DNA of 57,276 nt from an uncultured Alistipes sp. GTDB taxonomy: Bacteria > Bacteroidota > Bacteroidia > Bacteroidales > UBA932. The DNA lies in the NCBI GenBank assembly GCA_900544195.1, contig UQUJ01000010.1, positions 1 through 57,276 of the forward strand. Reading direction: 5' to 3'. The translations under genes and the position numbers were made by a program. Below, piece after piece: positions 8,801-18,097 of this stretch (its first letter is position 1; every line of letters begins with the position of its first letter). The notes under the pieces were generated by a model. That model had not been told where the DNA came from. It searched no databases and saw only the letters and a program-made list of their open reading frames with translations.

Positions 8801-9140
8801 GATCCAGCTGCGTGCTTTCCCACTCCATCACGATCGTGATTCCGTCTGTCTTTCCGGGAACTATCTTATAGACAACGTCTTTCATCCCGACCGAGGAGAA
8901 CAGCACTGACTGTGTTCCGACCGGGATCTTGAAACTGAACTTCCCGTCCAGATCCGTGATTGTTCCCGAAGACTTCTTCTCCACAGACACGATTCCAGCC
9001 CCGATCACCGGCGCTCCGTCCGTGTCCACAACCTTTCCAGAAAGCAGTGTCCCCTGCGCCGCCGCCGGCACCTGCATGAGGAAAACCGCTGCGATCCAGA
9101 CGATTCCGAATCTTCCAAGTTTGGATAGTAACTCGTTCAT
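5802..9140 (-). CDS. SusC/RagA family TonB-linked outer membrane transporter
   Basis: At 1112 residues this is a full-length SusC. It has a signal peptide (to about AAAQG at residue 29), a carboxypeptidase-regulatory-like beta-sandwich (about 32-115, LSGKVVDTDGAPVIGAGIV), a plug (about 117-235, with GVAVSATSGQPGTQSRIRIR and PLWVVDGVPM), then a large beta-barrel ending in an aromatic-rich C-terminus. It imports substrates captured by the partner SusD using TonB energy. It is first in the leftward locus susC-susD-small lipoprotein-Calx-beta lipoprotein. The start at 9140 is directly followed by the signal peptide and lies about 60 bp from a -7 element. Confidence 0.95.
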   Translation of the reverse strand: MNELLSKLGRFGIVWIAAVFLMQVPAAAQGTLLSGKVVDTDGAPVIGAGIVSVEKKSSGTITDLDGKFSFKIPVGTQSVLFSSVGMKDVVYKIVPGKTDGITIVMEWESTQLDQVVVTGYAQTTVKRITGSVAVIGSDKFEAKAISSVDALMQGEVAGVAVSATSGQPGTQSRIRIRGANNLSGTSQPLWVVDGVPMQSDSPSLSSEQLATGGFDDIFVNGIGNINPNDIESITILKDAAAAAIYGSRAANGVIVVTTKKGEAGRMRINYNNTFTLSIKPQRTLNLMNSAEKLAWEDELWNEFSASKYEESLTDNTVVYPVVGIVGQIRAGLGGFTKLKGDTAAQDAYIASLRENDTNWYNLLFRNAFSQGHHLSLSGGSDKNTYYVALGVNDEDGMLIHNSYRRYNVNSKMTLKPVDWVRIDIGMEAARQESRMPYSSVDPFNYAYFSNPYEKAYNDDGSYAADNTWFTLGYYNGRGVEQVMPKNGFSLLRELDSNYSSTKNTNGTFRTQVDLKILEPLHFVGLASYSFANNSTDKVVDKDTYTAFRDRLGSDDRSQTNLYGSISQNRTDRNSYVVRGHFAFNKTFGELHTVNVLAGAEVRGSDANTIFTKRYNYDPKTGTTSLPSVSGPQDEWVRQVEKLNGEYFSKTRYASFYASADYYLGKTIVLNASFRTDGSSNFGSNRQFNPTWSAGAAWHLGEEEWIMKAIPNLSHATLRAAYGFTGDVNTSTSHLLVMQYLQQQYRYFGDETFNLGTIPSAPNPDLGWEKTQDAKVGLDFGLWKDRLTVNTEYYYRLSTDVVTSSPVQSTTGFTYVYFNAADIMNNGVEVTVNGKLLQKKDWTVSAAVNFAYNFNKVLKYKPVSQSGITSKDRYVEGYPTGAIFSGKYSGIASDTGLYQFRLRPDAQIATATDLNKPDNYRYFLGTTIAPYTGGFNLSASWKQLKLSVSGMFSLGSKTYEKMRYPASYSNTSHSGVSTETVQSQFSDLYGNHLNVEKDRTNRWTPSHTTGVKYPRVYDYYDARYNFSSYNPMDYSIIDAVYLKNNSYVRIKSIILTYSLPSEAVKKLRMRGLSFNISMNNFFTFTGYDGMDPEIPGATYPTTRSVSGGVNVEF

Positions 9141-9203
9141 ATCTTTTACTTTTTACAAATCTATCCCACCCTTCCGCGTCATTGTACGGAAGGTTGGGAA
9201 TCA

Positions 9204-9211
9204 CAAATGTA
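9204..9211 (-). promoter_or_regulatory. susC promoter -7 element
   Basis: TACATTTG on the minus strand fits TAnnTTTG; transcription would start near 9200, about 60 nt before the susC ATG. No clear -33 TTTG is seen, as expected if an activator is needed. Confidence 0.5.
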
Positions 9212-9296
9212 CGAAATTGCGGATAAAATCGTACCTCCTGACTTACTAACCAAGGGCTAATTTGCAGGTTTGGGCTGTAATGAGCGGTTTTTTATG

Positions 9297-9435
9297 TAAA
9301 TTTGCATTGTAGGTAGCGTGATTTGTAACTGATTGCAAATGAACGAACTCTGGAACGCTACCCTCAGGTTTAAGAGGGTAGGATTCTATAAGTGATTTAA
9401 AATTAATAAATTAGATTTTACATCTCATATAACAT
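9297..9435 (+). promoter_or_regulatory. Promoter and structured leader of the phosphatase-HD operon
   Basis: A TAAATTTG box at 9297-9304 is followed by a leader of about 125 nt. GGTAGCGT (9313-9320) pairs with ACGCTACC (9355-9362), enclosing a smaller inverted repeat ATTTG/CAAAT (9322-9341). A second hairpin CCCTC/GAGGG follows at about 9361-9380. The leader is long for this genome. No known riboswitch class is recognised. Confidence 0.4.
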
Positions 9436-9906
9436 ATGAAGAGTGTGCTTTTTGTCTGTCACGGGAACATCTGCCGGAGCCCTATGGCGGAGTATATTTT
9501 CAGGGATATGGTCAAAAAGGCGGGACTTGAGGATGTGCGTATGGATTCGGCGGCTGTGTCCTTCGAGGAGGAGGGGAATGACATCTACCCTCCTGCGAAA
9601 CGGACGCTCCAGGCTCACGGAATTCCGTTCTCAAGACATCGGGCTCATCGCATCTCGGATGCGGAAGCCTCTGAATATGATGTTATTGTCATCATGGACT
9701 CTTCCAACCGGCGGCTTCTGTCTCACATAATCAGCCCGCTGAACATGGCGAAGGTCCACAAGATGATGGAATATGCCGGGCGTAACTCGGACGTTTCTGA
9801 TCCGTGGTACACAGGCGATTTCGAAAGAACTTACATGGACATCGCCGAAGGCTGCAAGGGACTGCTGGCTTCACTGATGGGAGACGAAAGGGACAATGAT
9901 CTATGA
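9436..9906 (+). CDS. Low-molecular-weight protein-tyrosine phosphatase
   Basis: The 156-residue cytosolic phosphatase has the P-loop CHGNICRS (CX5R plus Ser) at about residues 8-15 and the general-acid Asp in SDPWYTGDF at about 121-129. Such enzymes dephosphorylate phosphotyrosine on, for example, capsule-assembly kinases; arsenate reductases share the fold, but the DPWY motif favours phosphatase. It overlaps the next gene by ATGA, so the two are translationally coupled. Confidence 0.93.
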   Translation: MKSVLFVCHGNICRSPMAEYIFRDMVKKAGLEDVRMDSAAVSFEEEGNDIYPPAKRTLQAHGIPFSRHRAHRISDAEASEYDVIVIMDSSNRRLLSHIISPLNMAKVHKMMEYAGRNSDVSDPWYTGDFERTYMDIAEGCKGLLASLMGDERDNDL

Positions 9907-10541
9907 ATATGTTGAATCAAGATCTTGTGCTGTATATTGAAGACGAGGTTATTCCGCGTTATACATCTTTTGACAAGGCGCACAGGGAGGATCACGTCCG
10001 CAATGTGATTGAAAAATCCATGAATATGTCCGTTCACTATGACGTGGACGAGACCATGCTCTATGCCGCCGCCGCATTCCATGACACCGGCCTTGTGGAC
10101 GGCAGGGAAGTGCATCATCTGTCTTCCGGCAGGATTGTCCGGAATGATCCCAACCTGAGGAAATGGTTTACGCCGGAGCAGATAGAGACGATAGCCCAGG
10201 CCACGGAGGATCATCGTGCCTCAAACGGCAACGAACCCAGAAGCATCTACGGTAAGATTGTCGCCGAGGCTGACCGGGACATCGAACCGATGAGGATCCT
10301 GCGCCGCACCGTGCAGTACGGAATGGAACACTATCCGGAGTTGGACAAGGAAGGCCACTGGCAGAGAATGCTCGCGCATCTGGCCGAGAAGTATGACTAC
10401 GGAGGTTACCTTAAACTGTATGTTCCCGAATCCAGAAACGCCGCCAACCTTCAGGCCTTAAGGAACATAATCCATGACCCTGAGCGTCTAAGAAATATGT
10501 TTGAGGCCCTTTATGAGCAGGAGAGACAGGACCTCCTATAG
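9903..10541 (+). CDS. HD-domain phosphohydrolase
   Basis: The 212-residue protein has an HD signature: an early His (KAHREDHVRNVI, about residues 25-36), the HD pair in AAAFHDTG (about 56-63), HHLSSGRI, and a distal Asp in AEADRDIE (about 120-127). HD proteins hydrolyse phosphate esters, often nucleotides. Its start codon overlaps the stop of the tyrosine phosphatase gene (ATGA), so a linked role is likely, but the substrate cannot be told from sequence. Confidence 0.85.
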   Translation: MNMLNQDLVLYIEDEVIPRYTSFDKAHREDHVRNVIEKSMNMSVHYDVDETMLYAAAAFHDTGLVDGREVHHLSSGRIVRNDPNLRKWFTPEQIETIAQATEDHRASNGNEPRSIYGKIVAEADRDIEPMRILRRTVQYGMEHYPELDKEGHWQRMLAHLAEKYDYGGYLKLYVPESRNAANLQALRNIIHDPERLRNMFEALYEQERQDLL

Positions 10542-10550
10542 CCAGTATAT

Positions 10551-10585
10551 TAAAAAAATAGGCTGGCCAGAAAACCTGGCCAGCC
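10551..10585 (-). terminator. pckA terminator
   Basis: A perfect 10-bp stem GGCTGGCCAG/CTGGCCAGCC (10561-10570 with 10576-10585) is followed on the minus strand by a run of T (10551-10557 as A on the plus strand), 26 bp past the pckA stop. It may also block the plus-strand operon ending at 10541. Confidence 0.8.
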
Positions 10586-10611
10586 ATATTCAGTGTGATA
10601 AATTGTCTCGA

Positions 10612-12216
<1,605 letters not shown>

Positions 12217-12387
12217 AGTAAAATGTGTTTTTATAAAGTTAAACTTATTCCCTAATCAGTTCTTGAAAAACAACATGCCGCAAATTTTCGCCGAATCAGC
12301 GGCAACTTATTTTAGAACCCTTACAAAAGGCGCGGCAAATTTAAGGAATTTTTATCCATTACTCAAATGAGTAAGCGATTAATTTCG

Positions 12388-12395
12388 TACATTTG
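12388..12395 (+). promoter_or_regulatory. recQ promoter -7 element
   Basis: TACATTTG fits TAnnTTTG. It lies inside the longer in-frame open frame that begins at 12367, so translation must start later, at the ATG at 12481. Confidence 0.5.
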
Positions 12396-12480
12396 CTTCG
12401 CCGGCAGTGCTTCACTGCAAATAGTTTGCCAGCAAAATGCGCAAAAGGTTGAGATAAAACGGTTTAACGATTTTTTGAAC

Positions 12481-14379
12481 ATGTCGCCGTCAGAAGTGTT
12501 GAAAGAATATTGGGGCTACGATGGCTTCCGTCCGATGCAAGAGGAGATCATCACGGCCGCGTTGGAGGGAAAGGATGTGTTGGCCATCATGCCTACGGGT
12601 GGCGGCAAGTCAATCTGTTTCCAGGTTCCTGGTTTGATGAGGGACGGTATCACCCTGGTTGTCACTCCGCTCATCGCCCTCATGAAGGATCAGGTCCAGA
12701 ATCTGAACGACAGGGGAGTGAGAGCCCTTGCGATCCATGCCGGAATGAGCCGCCACGAGGTGGATCTGGCTCTGAACAACGCGGCCTACGGGGACTACAA
12801 ATTTCTCTATCTGTCTCCGGAAAGGCTTGGAACGCAACTGTTCAGGTCGTATATTGACGTTTTGGACGTAAGCTTCATTGTTGTTGATGAGGCTCACTGC
12901 ATCTCCCAGTGGGGCTACGATTTCCGTCCGGATTACCTGCGCATAGGCGAACTCCGGGAAAGGATCGACGCTCCTGTCATCGCTGTCACGGCCACTGCCA
13001 CTCCGTCAGTCGCTCAGGACATCATGGAGCGTCTCGATTTCAAGGAGAAGCTGCTGCTCAAGAGTGGTTTCGAGAGACCTAACCTCAGTTACATAGTACG
13101 TCAGGTCGAGGATAAATATTCCCAGATACTGAACGTCTGCAACGGTGTGCCGGGGACGGGAATAGTCTATGCCCGCAACCGGCGCAAATGCGAGGAACTT
13201 TCGGCGTTCCTGAGGGCTCAGGGAGTTTCGGCATCGTTCTACCATGCCGGGCTTGGTGGTCAGGCGAGGGCGGAGCGTCAGGCTGCATGGAAAAGCGGCT
13301 CGGTCAGGGTGATGGTGTGCACGAATGCTTTCGGCATGGGAATAGACAAGCCGGACGTGCGCTTCGTGGTGCATTACGACCTTCCGGAGAGTCCGGAGGC
13401 GTATTTTCAGGAGGCGGGGCGTGCGGGGCGTGACGGAAAGCGCTCCTTCGCCGTGCAGCTTTGGAACAGTGTCGATGTGCGGCGGGCGAAGCAGATAGAG
13501 GATGTCTCCTTTCCTTCTCTTGAATATATAGAGGATGTGTACCAGAAACTCCATGCGTTTTTCGAGATTCCCTACGACACTGGAATGGGACGTCAGCTGA
13601 AGTTCAAGATCGAGGATTTCTGCAAGCGGTTCGGTTTGCAGAGAGCTCCGGCGTTCTATGCGCTCAAATACCTTGAGCGGACGGAGCATCTGACATATTC
13701 AGAGGAGGTTGACATTCCGACTAAAGTGCGGATCAATGTGGACAGGAAGTCGCTCTACGACGTTGAGTTGGCGGATCAGGGGCAGGCGAATGTGCTGGAG
13801 GCGCTGATGCGGAGCTACACGGGAATATTCTCTTTTCTTCAGCAGATAGATGAGGAATATGTCGCCCGCCGCGCCGGCCAGACCGTTCCGCAGCTGCGGC
13901 AGTCGCTCTATGGTCTCTCGCTCGCTCATGTCATCAGCTATGTGCCGACTGATCACTCCGATGTGGTGGTGCTTCATCATGACCGCCTGCGTCCCGGCAA
14001 CGTCAATCTGATGCCGTCCCGCTATGCGATGCTCAAGGAAAGTTACCACAGCCGCAGCGAGGCGATGCTTGAATATGTCAGCGAGACCTCCGAGTGCCGT
14101 TCCCGCTATCTCCTCCGCTATTTCGGCCAGACCGAGACCACGGACTGCGGCACCTGTGATGTCTGCCGTGCACGTCGCGCCTCCGCCCCGACCCGTACCC
14201 TACAGCAGATGACAAGGCGTGAGCTGATTGAATATATTAAAGGCAAGGATGGCGAATATTCCCTTGAAGAGATCGTCGCTGAATTCGACAACCCCTCGAA
14301 AAACTATTCCCCCGACTATCTTGACATCCTCCGCCAGCTCATCGACAACGGTGATGTTCCGATGTATAGTAATCATTAA
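12481..14379 (+). CDS. recQ: ATP-dependent DNA helicase RecQ
   Basis: The 632-residue helicase shows motif 0 with WGYDGFRPMQ (about residues 10-20), Walker A MPTGGGKS (about 38-45), DEAH box and aromatic loop VVDEAHCISQWGYDFR (about 135-150), motif VI QEAGRAGRDG, then a zinc-binding Cys set (CRSRYLLRYF, CGTCDVC) and a winged-helix-like region. An HRDC domain is not evident. RecQ unwinds recombination intermediates and restarts stalled forks. The start is placed at the ATG preceding MSPSEVLKEYWGY because the promoter lies inside the upstream extension. Confidence 0.95.
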   Translation: MSPSEVLKEYWGYDGFRPMQEEIITAALEGKDVLAIMPTGGGKSICFQVPGLMRDGITLVVTPLIALMKDQVQNLNDRGVRALAIHAGMSRHEVDLALNNAAYGDYKFLYLSPERLGTQLFRSYIDVLDVSFIVVDEAHCISQWGYDFRPDYLRIGELRERIDAPVIAVTATATPSVAQDIMERLDFKEKLLLKSGFERPNLSYIVRQVEDKYSQILNVCNGVPGTGIVYARNRRKCEELSAFLRAQGVSASFYHAGLGGQARAERQAAWKSGSVRVMVCTNAFGMGIDKPDVRFVVHYDLPESPEAYFQEAGRAGRDGKRSFAVQLWNSVDVRRAKQIEDVSFPSLEYIEDVYQKLHAFFEIPYDTGMGRQLKFKIEDFCKRFGLQRAPAFYALKYLERTEHLTYSEEVDIPTKVRINVDRKSLYDVELADQGQANVLEALMRSYTGIFSFLQQIDEEYVARRAGQTVPQLRQSLYGLSLAHVISYVPTDHSDVVVLHHDRLRPGNVNLMPSRYAMLKESYHSRSEAMLEYVSETSECRSRYLLRYFGQTETTDCGTCDVCRARRASAPTRTLQQMTRRELIEYIKGKDGEYSLEEIVAEFDNPSKNYSPDYLDILRQLIDNGDVPMYSNH

Positions 14380-14478
14380 AAAATAACCCATGAAACACTA
14401 CCGGTCATTGTTTTGACTCATAAAGTGTCAGAATGATCCATTCGTCGGCTGCTGGGATGCGGAATGAAAGTTTGAGGC

Positions 14479-14977
14479 GTGGAAATATTCTTGTTTATTA
14501 GAATTCTTTTCGTATGCGACATGGGCAGCTCTACCGATGACCTCTTCGCGCTGATGATGCTCTACCGCTACATGGACATGGGGCGCTGCAACCTTCTGGG
14601 CGTGATGATTGACCGTATGGGGGCAGCCAACGCCGACGCGGTGGACGCGCTGAACAACTTCTACGGCTATCCAGACATCCCGATCGGGCTTGAGCGCTCC
14701 GGCATCGAGCGTCCGGTGGTCTTCATCTCCTATCACAATTTCCCTTACGCAGTGCGACACGGGGCAGAAGATGTGGGATCCGCTCGCCGTCATCAACGCG
14801 GTTGAGGGCGACAGCGCGTTCTACATGTCTGAGCGCGGCTGGGTCGAGCTGACACCTAAGGGCGAGACCATCTTCACGCCGGATCCTAACGGCAACTGCC
14901 GCTACCAGAAGCCGGGCGACGCCAGATGGAACGATCTGATTCTGAAATATATCAGATTAATGAATATCCAGCATTAG
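14479..14977 (+). pseudogene. Nucleoside hydrolase relic with internal deletion and frameshift
   Basis: The first 85 or so codons read VCDMGSSTDDLFALMMLYRY, the Asp-rich N-terminus of inosine-uridine-type nucleoside hydrolases. From about 14765, in another frame, DPLAVINAVEGDSAFYMSERG and further C-terminal residues of the same family follow. The join is near 14745-14768. About 90 plus 70 codons remain of a protein normally near 300-350 residues, so most of the middle is deleted. No function is expected. Confidence 0.75.
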
Positions 14978-14979
14978 TC

Positions 14980-15023
14980 TCATTTACGAGTCATTTACGA
15001 GCCATTTACGAGTCATTTACGAG
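14980..15023. repeat. Tandem repeat, four 11-bp units
   Basis: Four copies of (T/C)CATTTACGAG lie head to tail directly after the nucleoside hydrolase relic. The unit length equals that of the unrelated tandem repeat at 2591-2623. Confidence 0.92.
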
Positions 15024-15043
15024 CCAGCCCGGATGCGGGGATC

Positions 15044-15985
15044 CTATTCGATGGTGAGTCCATCGTAGGCCGGGCTGACTATTGAGTGTATGTGTCGCCG
15101 ACGGCAAAGATCCTCAAGGTCTTTGGAGAACTGTACGTGGCGTGGGAAGGAGTGTGAGAGATGGGTGAGCCACGTGTGTTCGGCGCCGATGCGGTCAGCA
15201 AGTGAAAGGGCCTCGTCGAGACTGAAATGCGAGTGGTGCTTCTTGTAGCCTACCGTGTTGAGAGTCACGTGCCTGAGACCCTTTAACTTTTCAAACTCAC
15301 TCTCCGGGATGAAGCTCATGTCGGTGATGTAGGCGATGTCCCCGAAGCGGAATCCGAGCACCGGGAGCCTGTCGTGGAGTCCCCGGATCGGGATGATCTC
15401 CACGCCGCCCGTCGAGGCGGCCATCGATGCGGGATCCGCCTTGTCGATGATGTCCTCCAGTTTCCGGCCGGTTGGAATCAGCCTTCCGTCCGGTGTCTTG
15501 TAATGGTAGCCGACATCGTGCACCCAGACCAGCTCCATGTCCTTTGCGTTCGGATAGACCAGAAACGGATTCTCGTCAATGACATGCAGATGCCACTCCG
15601 GGGCTCCGGGGTATTTCGGGAAAGCGAAGACGTAGGGATATTCCTTGATAAGATCGTCGAGGACGTTCCGCTCGCAATAGATCTCGGCGGCGCGCTTGTC
15701 GATGTAGTTGAGCGAGCGCACGTCATCAAGGCCTCCAGTGTGGTCCTTGTGGTTGTGTGTCAGCAGGATGGCGTCAAGGTGGCACAGGTCGTGGGCGAGC
15801 ATCTGCATCCTGAAGTCCGGCCCGGCGTCCACGAGGATGCCAAGCCCCTCATATTCAACGAACACGGACGAGCGGAACCGCTTGTCCCTTGTGTCCGGTG
15901 ATGTGCACACATCGCACTTGCAGCCGATGATAGGGACTCCTTGTGAAGTCCCGGTGCCCAGAAATGTAAGTCTAGCCTTGCGCAT
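15044..15985 (-). CDS. MBL-fold metallohydrolase, PhnP-like
   Basis: The 313-residue protein begins TFLGTGTSQGVPIIGCKC, with a Cys-rich loop (CKCDVC) typical of the PhnP branch. It carries THNHKDHTGG (about residues 73-82, the HxHxDH metal site) and further metal ligands in DMSF and THLSHSF. PhnP-type enzymes hydrolyse cyclic phosphodiesters; related Bacteroidota proteins are annotated only as MBL-fold hydrolases. The start is the ATG before RKARLTFLG. The frame stays open upstream into antisense of mtaB, but that part is not credible. Confidence 0.85.
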   Translation of the reverse strand: MRKARLTFLGTGTSQGVPIIGCKCDVCTSPDTRDKRFRSSVFVEYEGLGILVDAGPDFRMQMLAHDLCHLDAILLTHNHKDHTGGLDDVRSLNYIDKRAAEIYCERNVLDDLIKEYPYVFAFPKYPGAPEWHLHVIDENPFLVYPNAKDMELVWVHDVGYHYKTPDGRLIPTGRKLEDIIDKADPASMAASTGGVEIIPIRGLHDRLPVLGFRFGDIAYITDMSFIPESEFEKLKGLRHVTLNTVGYKKHHSHFSLDEALSLADRIGAEHTWLTHLSHSFPRHVQFSKDLEDLCRRRHIHSIVSPAYDGLTIE

Positions 15986-16068
15986 ATAATATTCTTGTTT
16001 CCGTAAAATAATCTTGGAATATTGTTCTATAGTTTTATAAACCCGTGTTATATAAACCGGATCGCCTG

Positions 16069-17574
16069 TCAGATCGTGATGTCCTCCACCATATTCACAA
16101 GCACCGGGTCGTAAGGTCTCTCGACGCGGATGTAGTTGCCGGTGTAGCCGCCCATCATCCCGTCCTTCTCGTCGGATTCCCACAGCACCTGCGAGCGTCT
16201 GCCCCTGTTCCTTTCCACGAACGCCGTGTGCAGCCCGCCGCACAGCGCCTCCAGCCTTGCCACCCTTTCCGTCATGACGGCATCCTTGACCTGATCCTTC
16301 CACCCGGCGGCGACGGTTCCGGGGCGGCGGGAATAGGGGAACACGTGGATGAACGCCGGTCTGACGCGGTCCTTGAGGAATGAATATGTCTCCTCGAACA
16401 GTTCCTCTGTCTCTCCGGGCAGTCCGGCGATGACATCGATCCCGAAGAACACGAAGGGTTTGTCGTCCTGCCCGGCCTTAGGATCCATCCTGGAGCGGAT
16501 GTAGTCGATCCTGTCGGCGAAGAATTCCGTCGTGTAGCGGCGGCCCACCCTTTTGAGGATCGTGTCCGACCCTGACTGTAAAGGAATATGGAAGTGTGGC
16601 TGGAACTTGGTGCCGGAGGCTATCCAGTCCACGATGTCCTCCGTTATGAGATTCGGCTCGATTGACGAGATCCTGTAGCGTTCGATGCCTTCCACGTCGT
16701 TGAGGCGTTTCAGCAGATCGAGGAAACTCTCGCCGGTCGTCCTGCCGAAGTCCCCGGTGTTGACACCGGTGATGACGATCTCCTTGATTCCGGCTCCTGC
16801 TATCCTGCGGGCCTGCTCCAGCACTTCCGAAATCGGTATATTCCTTGAATTTCCTCTCGCGTAAGGCACTGTGCAGTAGGCGCAGAAGTTGTTGCATCCG
16901 TCCTGCACCTTGAGGAACGACCTCGTCCTTTCCTCCGACGAGAACGCCGCCATCGTCTCCTTCGAGATCTCCTTGTATTCCGCCGCGCTCATCGGTTCCA
17001 GATCAGAAGAACCATTCATCGATGGCAGGGGCTGTTCAAGGACGGTATTGATGTCAATTGCTTCATTGGTTTGTGAACCATGATGAGTCACAGTCTTGGT
17101 GGCCGTGGAGGCGGCAGTGATGGCATTGCCAGCCCCGTGGCCGCCCGTGGCCTCGTGAACGGGTGGACCGCCGCAGGCGGGACGGGATGGAGCGCGAAGC
17201 GCGGAAGGGCTGGCTGTGCCATCACTGCCGCTGTTTAGTATCAGTTCCATTGTGTCAGGAACCACACGGGACTTCTCCTTGGCTCCGAACACAAGCGACA
17301 CACCGTCTATGGCCAGCAGATCGTTCCGGCGAAGCTCGGCGTAGCAGCCTGTGACGATGATCCTGGCTCCGGGGGAGACCCTGTGCATCTTCCGGATCAC
17401 ATTGCGGCACTTCTTCTCGGCCCTCTCCGTGACAGAGCAAGTGTTGATCAGATAGACATCAGCCTGCTCCTCCCACGGGACGACCTCAAGGCCGTTCGCC
17501 GTGAAACCTCTCTCGTAAGTCGATGTCTCGGCGTAGTTGAGCTTGCAGCCGAGTGTCAGAAACGCTATCCTCAT
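16069..17574 (-). CDS. mtaB: tRNA t6A37 methylthiotransferase MtaB carrying an in-frame palindromic insert
   Basis: The 501-residue radical-SAM enzyme would convert t6A37 to ms2t6A37 in tRNA. It has the N-terminal UPF0004 domain with Cys residues (GCKLN, NTCSVT, VTGCYAE), the radical-SAM CNNFCAYC motif (about residues 210-217) and a C-terminal TRAM-like region. Between these domains, about residues 116-200 have no counterpart in a typical MtaB. Thirty-nine of these codons (DNA 17113-17229) are an inverted-repeat element. The start at 17574 lies 1 bp after the folB stop, so folB and mtaB are coupled. Confidence 0.9.
   Translation of the reverse strand: MRIAFLTLGCKLNYAETSTYERGFTANGLEVVPWEEQADVYLINTCSVTERAEKKCRNVIRKMHRVSPGARIIVTGCYAELRRNDLLAIDGVSLVFGAKEKSRVVPDTMELILNSGSDGTASPSALRAPSRPACGGPPVHEATGGHGAGNAITAASTATKTVTHHGSQTNEAIDINTVLEQPLPSMNGSSDLEPMSAAEYKEISKETMAAFSSEERTRSFLKVQDGCNNFCAYCTVPYARGNSRNIPISEVLEQARRIAGAGIKEIVITGVNTGDFGRTTGESFLDLLKRLNDVEGIERYRISSIEPNLITEDIVDWIASGTKFQPHFHIPLQSGSDTILKRVGRRYTTEFFADRIDYIRSRMDPKAGQDDKPFVFFGIDVIAGLPGETEELFEETYSFLKDRVRPAFIHVFPYSRRPGTVAAGWKDQVKDAVMTERVARLEALCGGLHTAFVERNRGRRSQVLWESDEKDGMMGGYTGNYIRVERPYDPVLVNMVEDITI
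17111..17231. repeat. Palindromic element inserted in frame in mtaB
   Basis: The left end GGCAGTGATGGCATTGCCAG (from 17113) and the reverse complement of the right end (17207-17229) match at 21 of 23 positions. The core of 117 bp is exactly 39 codons and has no stop in the mtaB frame. Internal short hairpins (CCGCC GCA GGCGG, GCGC GAA GCGC) are also present. This looks like an inserted small mobile or RPE-like element. Confidence 0.75.
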
Positions 17575-17575
17575 C

Positions 17576-17956
17576 CTAAAACCTCCAGATTGGATCGCCA
17601 TAAGTCACGGTGACACGGGACCAGGCGCACGGCCCGTTCACCGGCGGATTCATCTTTGAAACCCTTATCTTGATGAAAAGGAAGTCCTTGAACTCCTTCT
17701 GGACGGCGTCCAGTATCCTGCCGGCGACATTCTCAAGCAGGTTGGACGGCACCGCCATCTGCTCCGCCACTATGTCGTAGATCCTCCCATAGTCAGCCGT
17801 CTCCCTAAGGTCGTCGGTCTTCACAGCCTTCTTCAACTCCGTCTCGGCGTGGAAGTCAACCAGAAACGTGTTGCCCTCCCGCCGTTCTTTCTCCAGGCAG
17901 CCGTGAAAGGCGTGGAATTCCATCCCTTCAAGTTCTATTATTCCGTCGTATCTCAT
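17576..17956 (-). CDS. folB: Dihydroneopterin aldolase
   Basis: The 126-residue protein has the FolB layout: GMEFHAFHGCLEKERREGNTF near the N-terminus (with the substrate-binding Glu), ADYGRIYDIV in the middle, and KMNPPVNG..VTVTY with the catalytic-region Lys near the C-terminus. It makes 6-hydroxymethyl-dihydropterin in folate synthesis. It lies immediately upstream of mtaB with a 1-bp gap. Confidence 0.92.
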   Translation of the reverse strand: MRYDGIIELEGMEFHAFHGCLEKERREGNTFLVDFHAETELKKAVKTDDLRETADYGRIYDIVAEQMAVPSNLLENVAGRILDAVQKEFKDFLFIKIRVSKMNPPVNGPCAWSRVTVTYGDPIWRF

Positions 17957-17978
17957 ATTCCTTTAATTCCTCTTTTAT

Positions 17979-18097
17979 GGTCACCTTGACAGGCTCGGTG
18001 ACCGATTCTTGCCATTTATGGTCTCTTCGACAGGGGCAGTGGCCGGCTCTTGCCATTCTGTAGGTCACTTCGGCAGGCTCAGTGACCGCTGCTGGCC
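17979..18097. repeat. Cluster of three REP-like repeats (CTTCGACAGGCTC family)
   Basis: Three degenerate copies of a roughly 45-bp unit run in one direction, each with TTGACAGGCTCGGTGACCG, TTCGACAGGGGCAGTGGCCG or TTCGGCAGGCTCAGTGACCG. They fill the gap between the methyltransferase gene and folB. The third copy encodes the last codons and stop of the methyltransferase. Confidence 0.75.

Noticed and set aside
15986..16303. Upstream extension of the MBL hydrolase reading frame
   Set aside because: The extra residues are antisense to mtaB and precede the conserved N-terminus; the ATG at 15985 fits the family.
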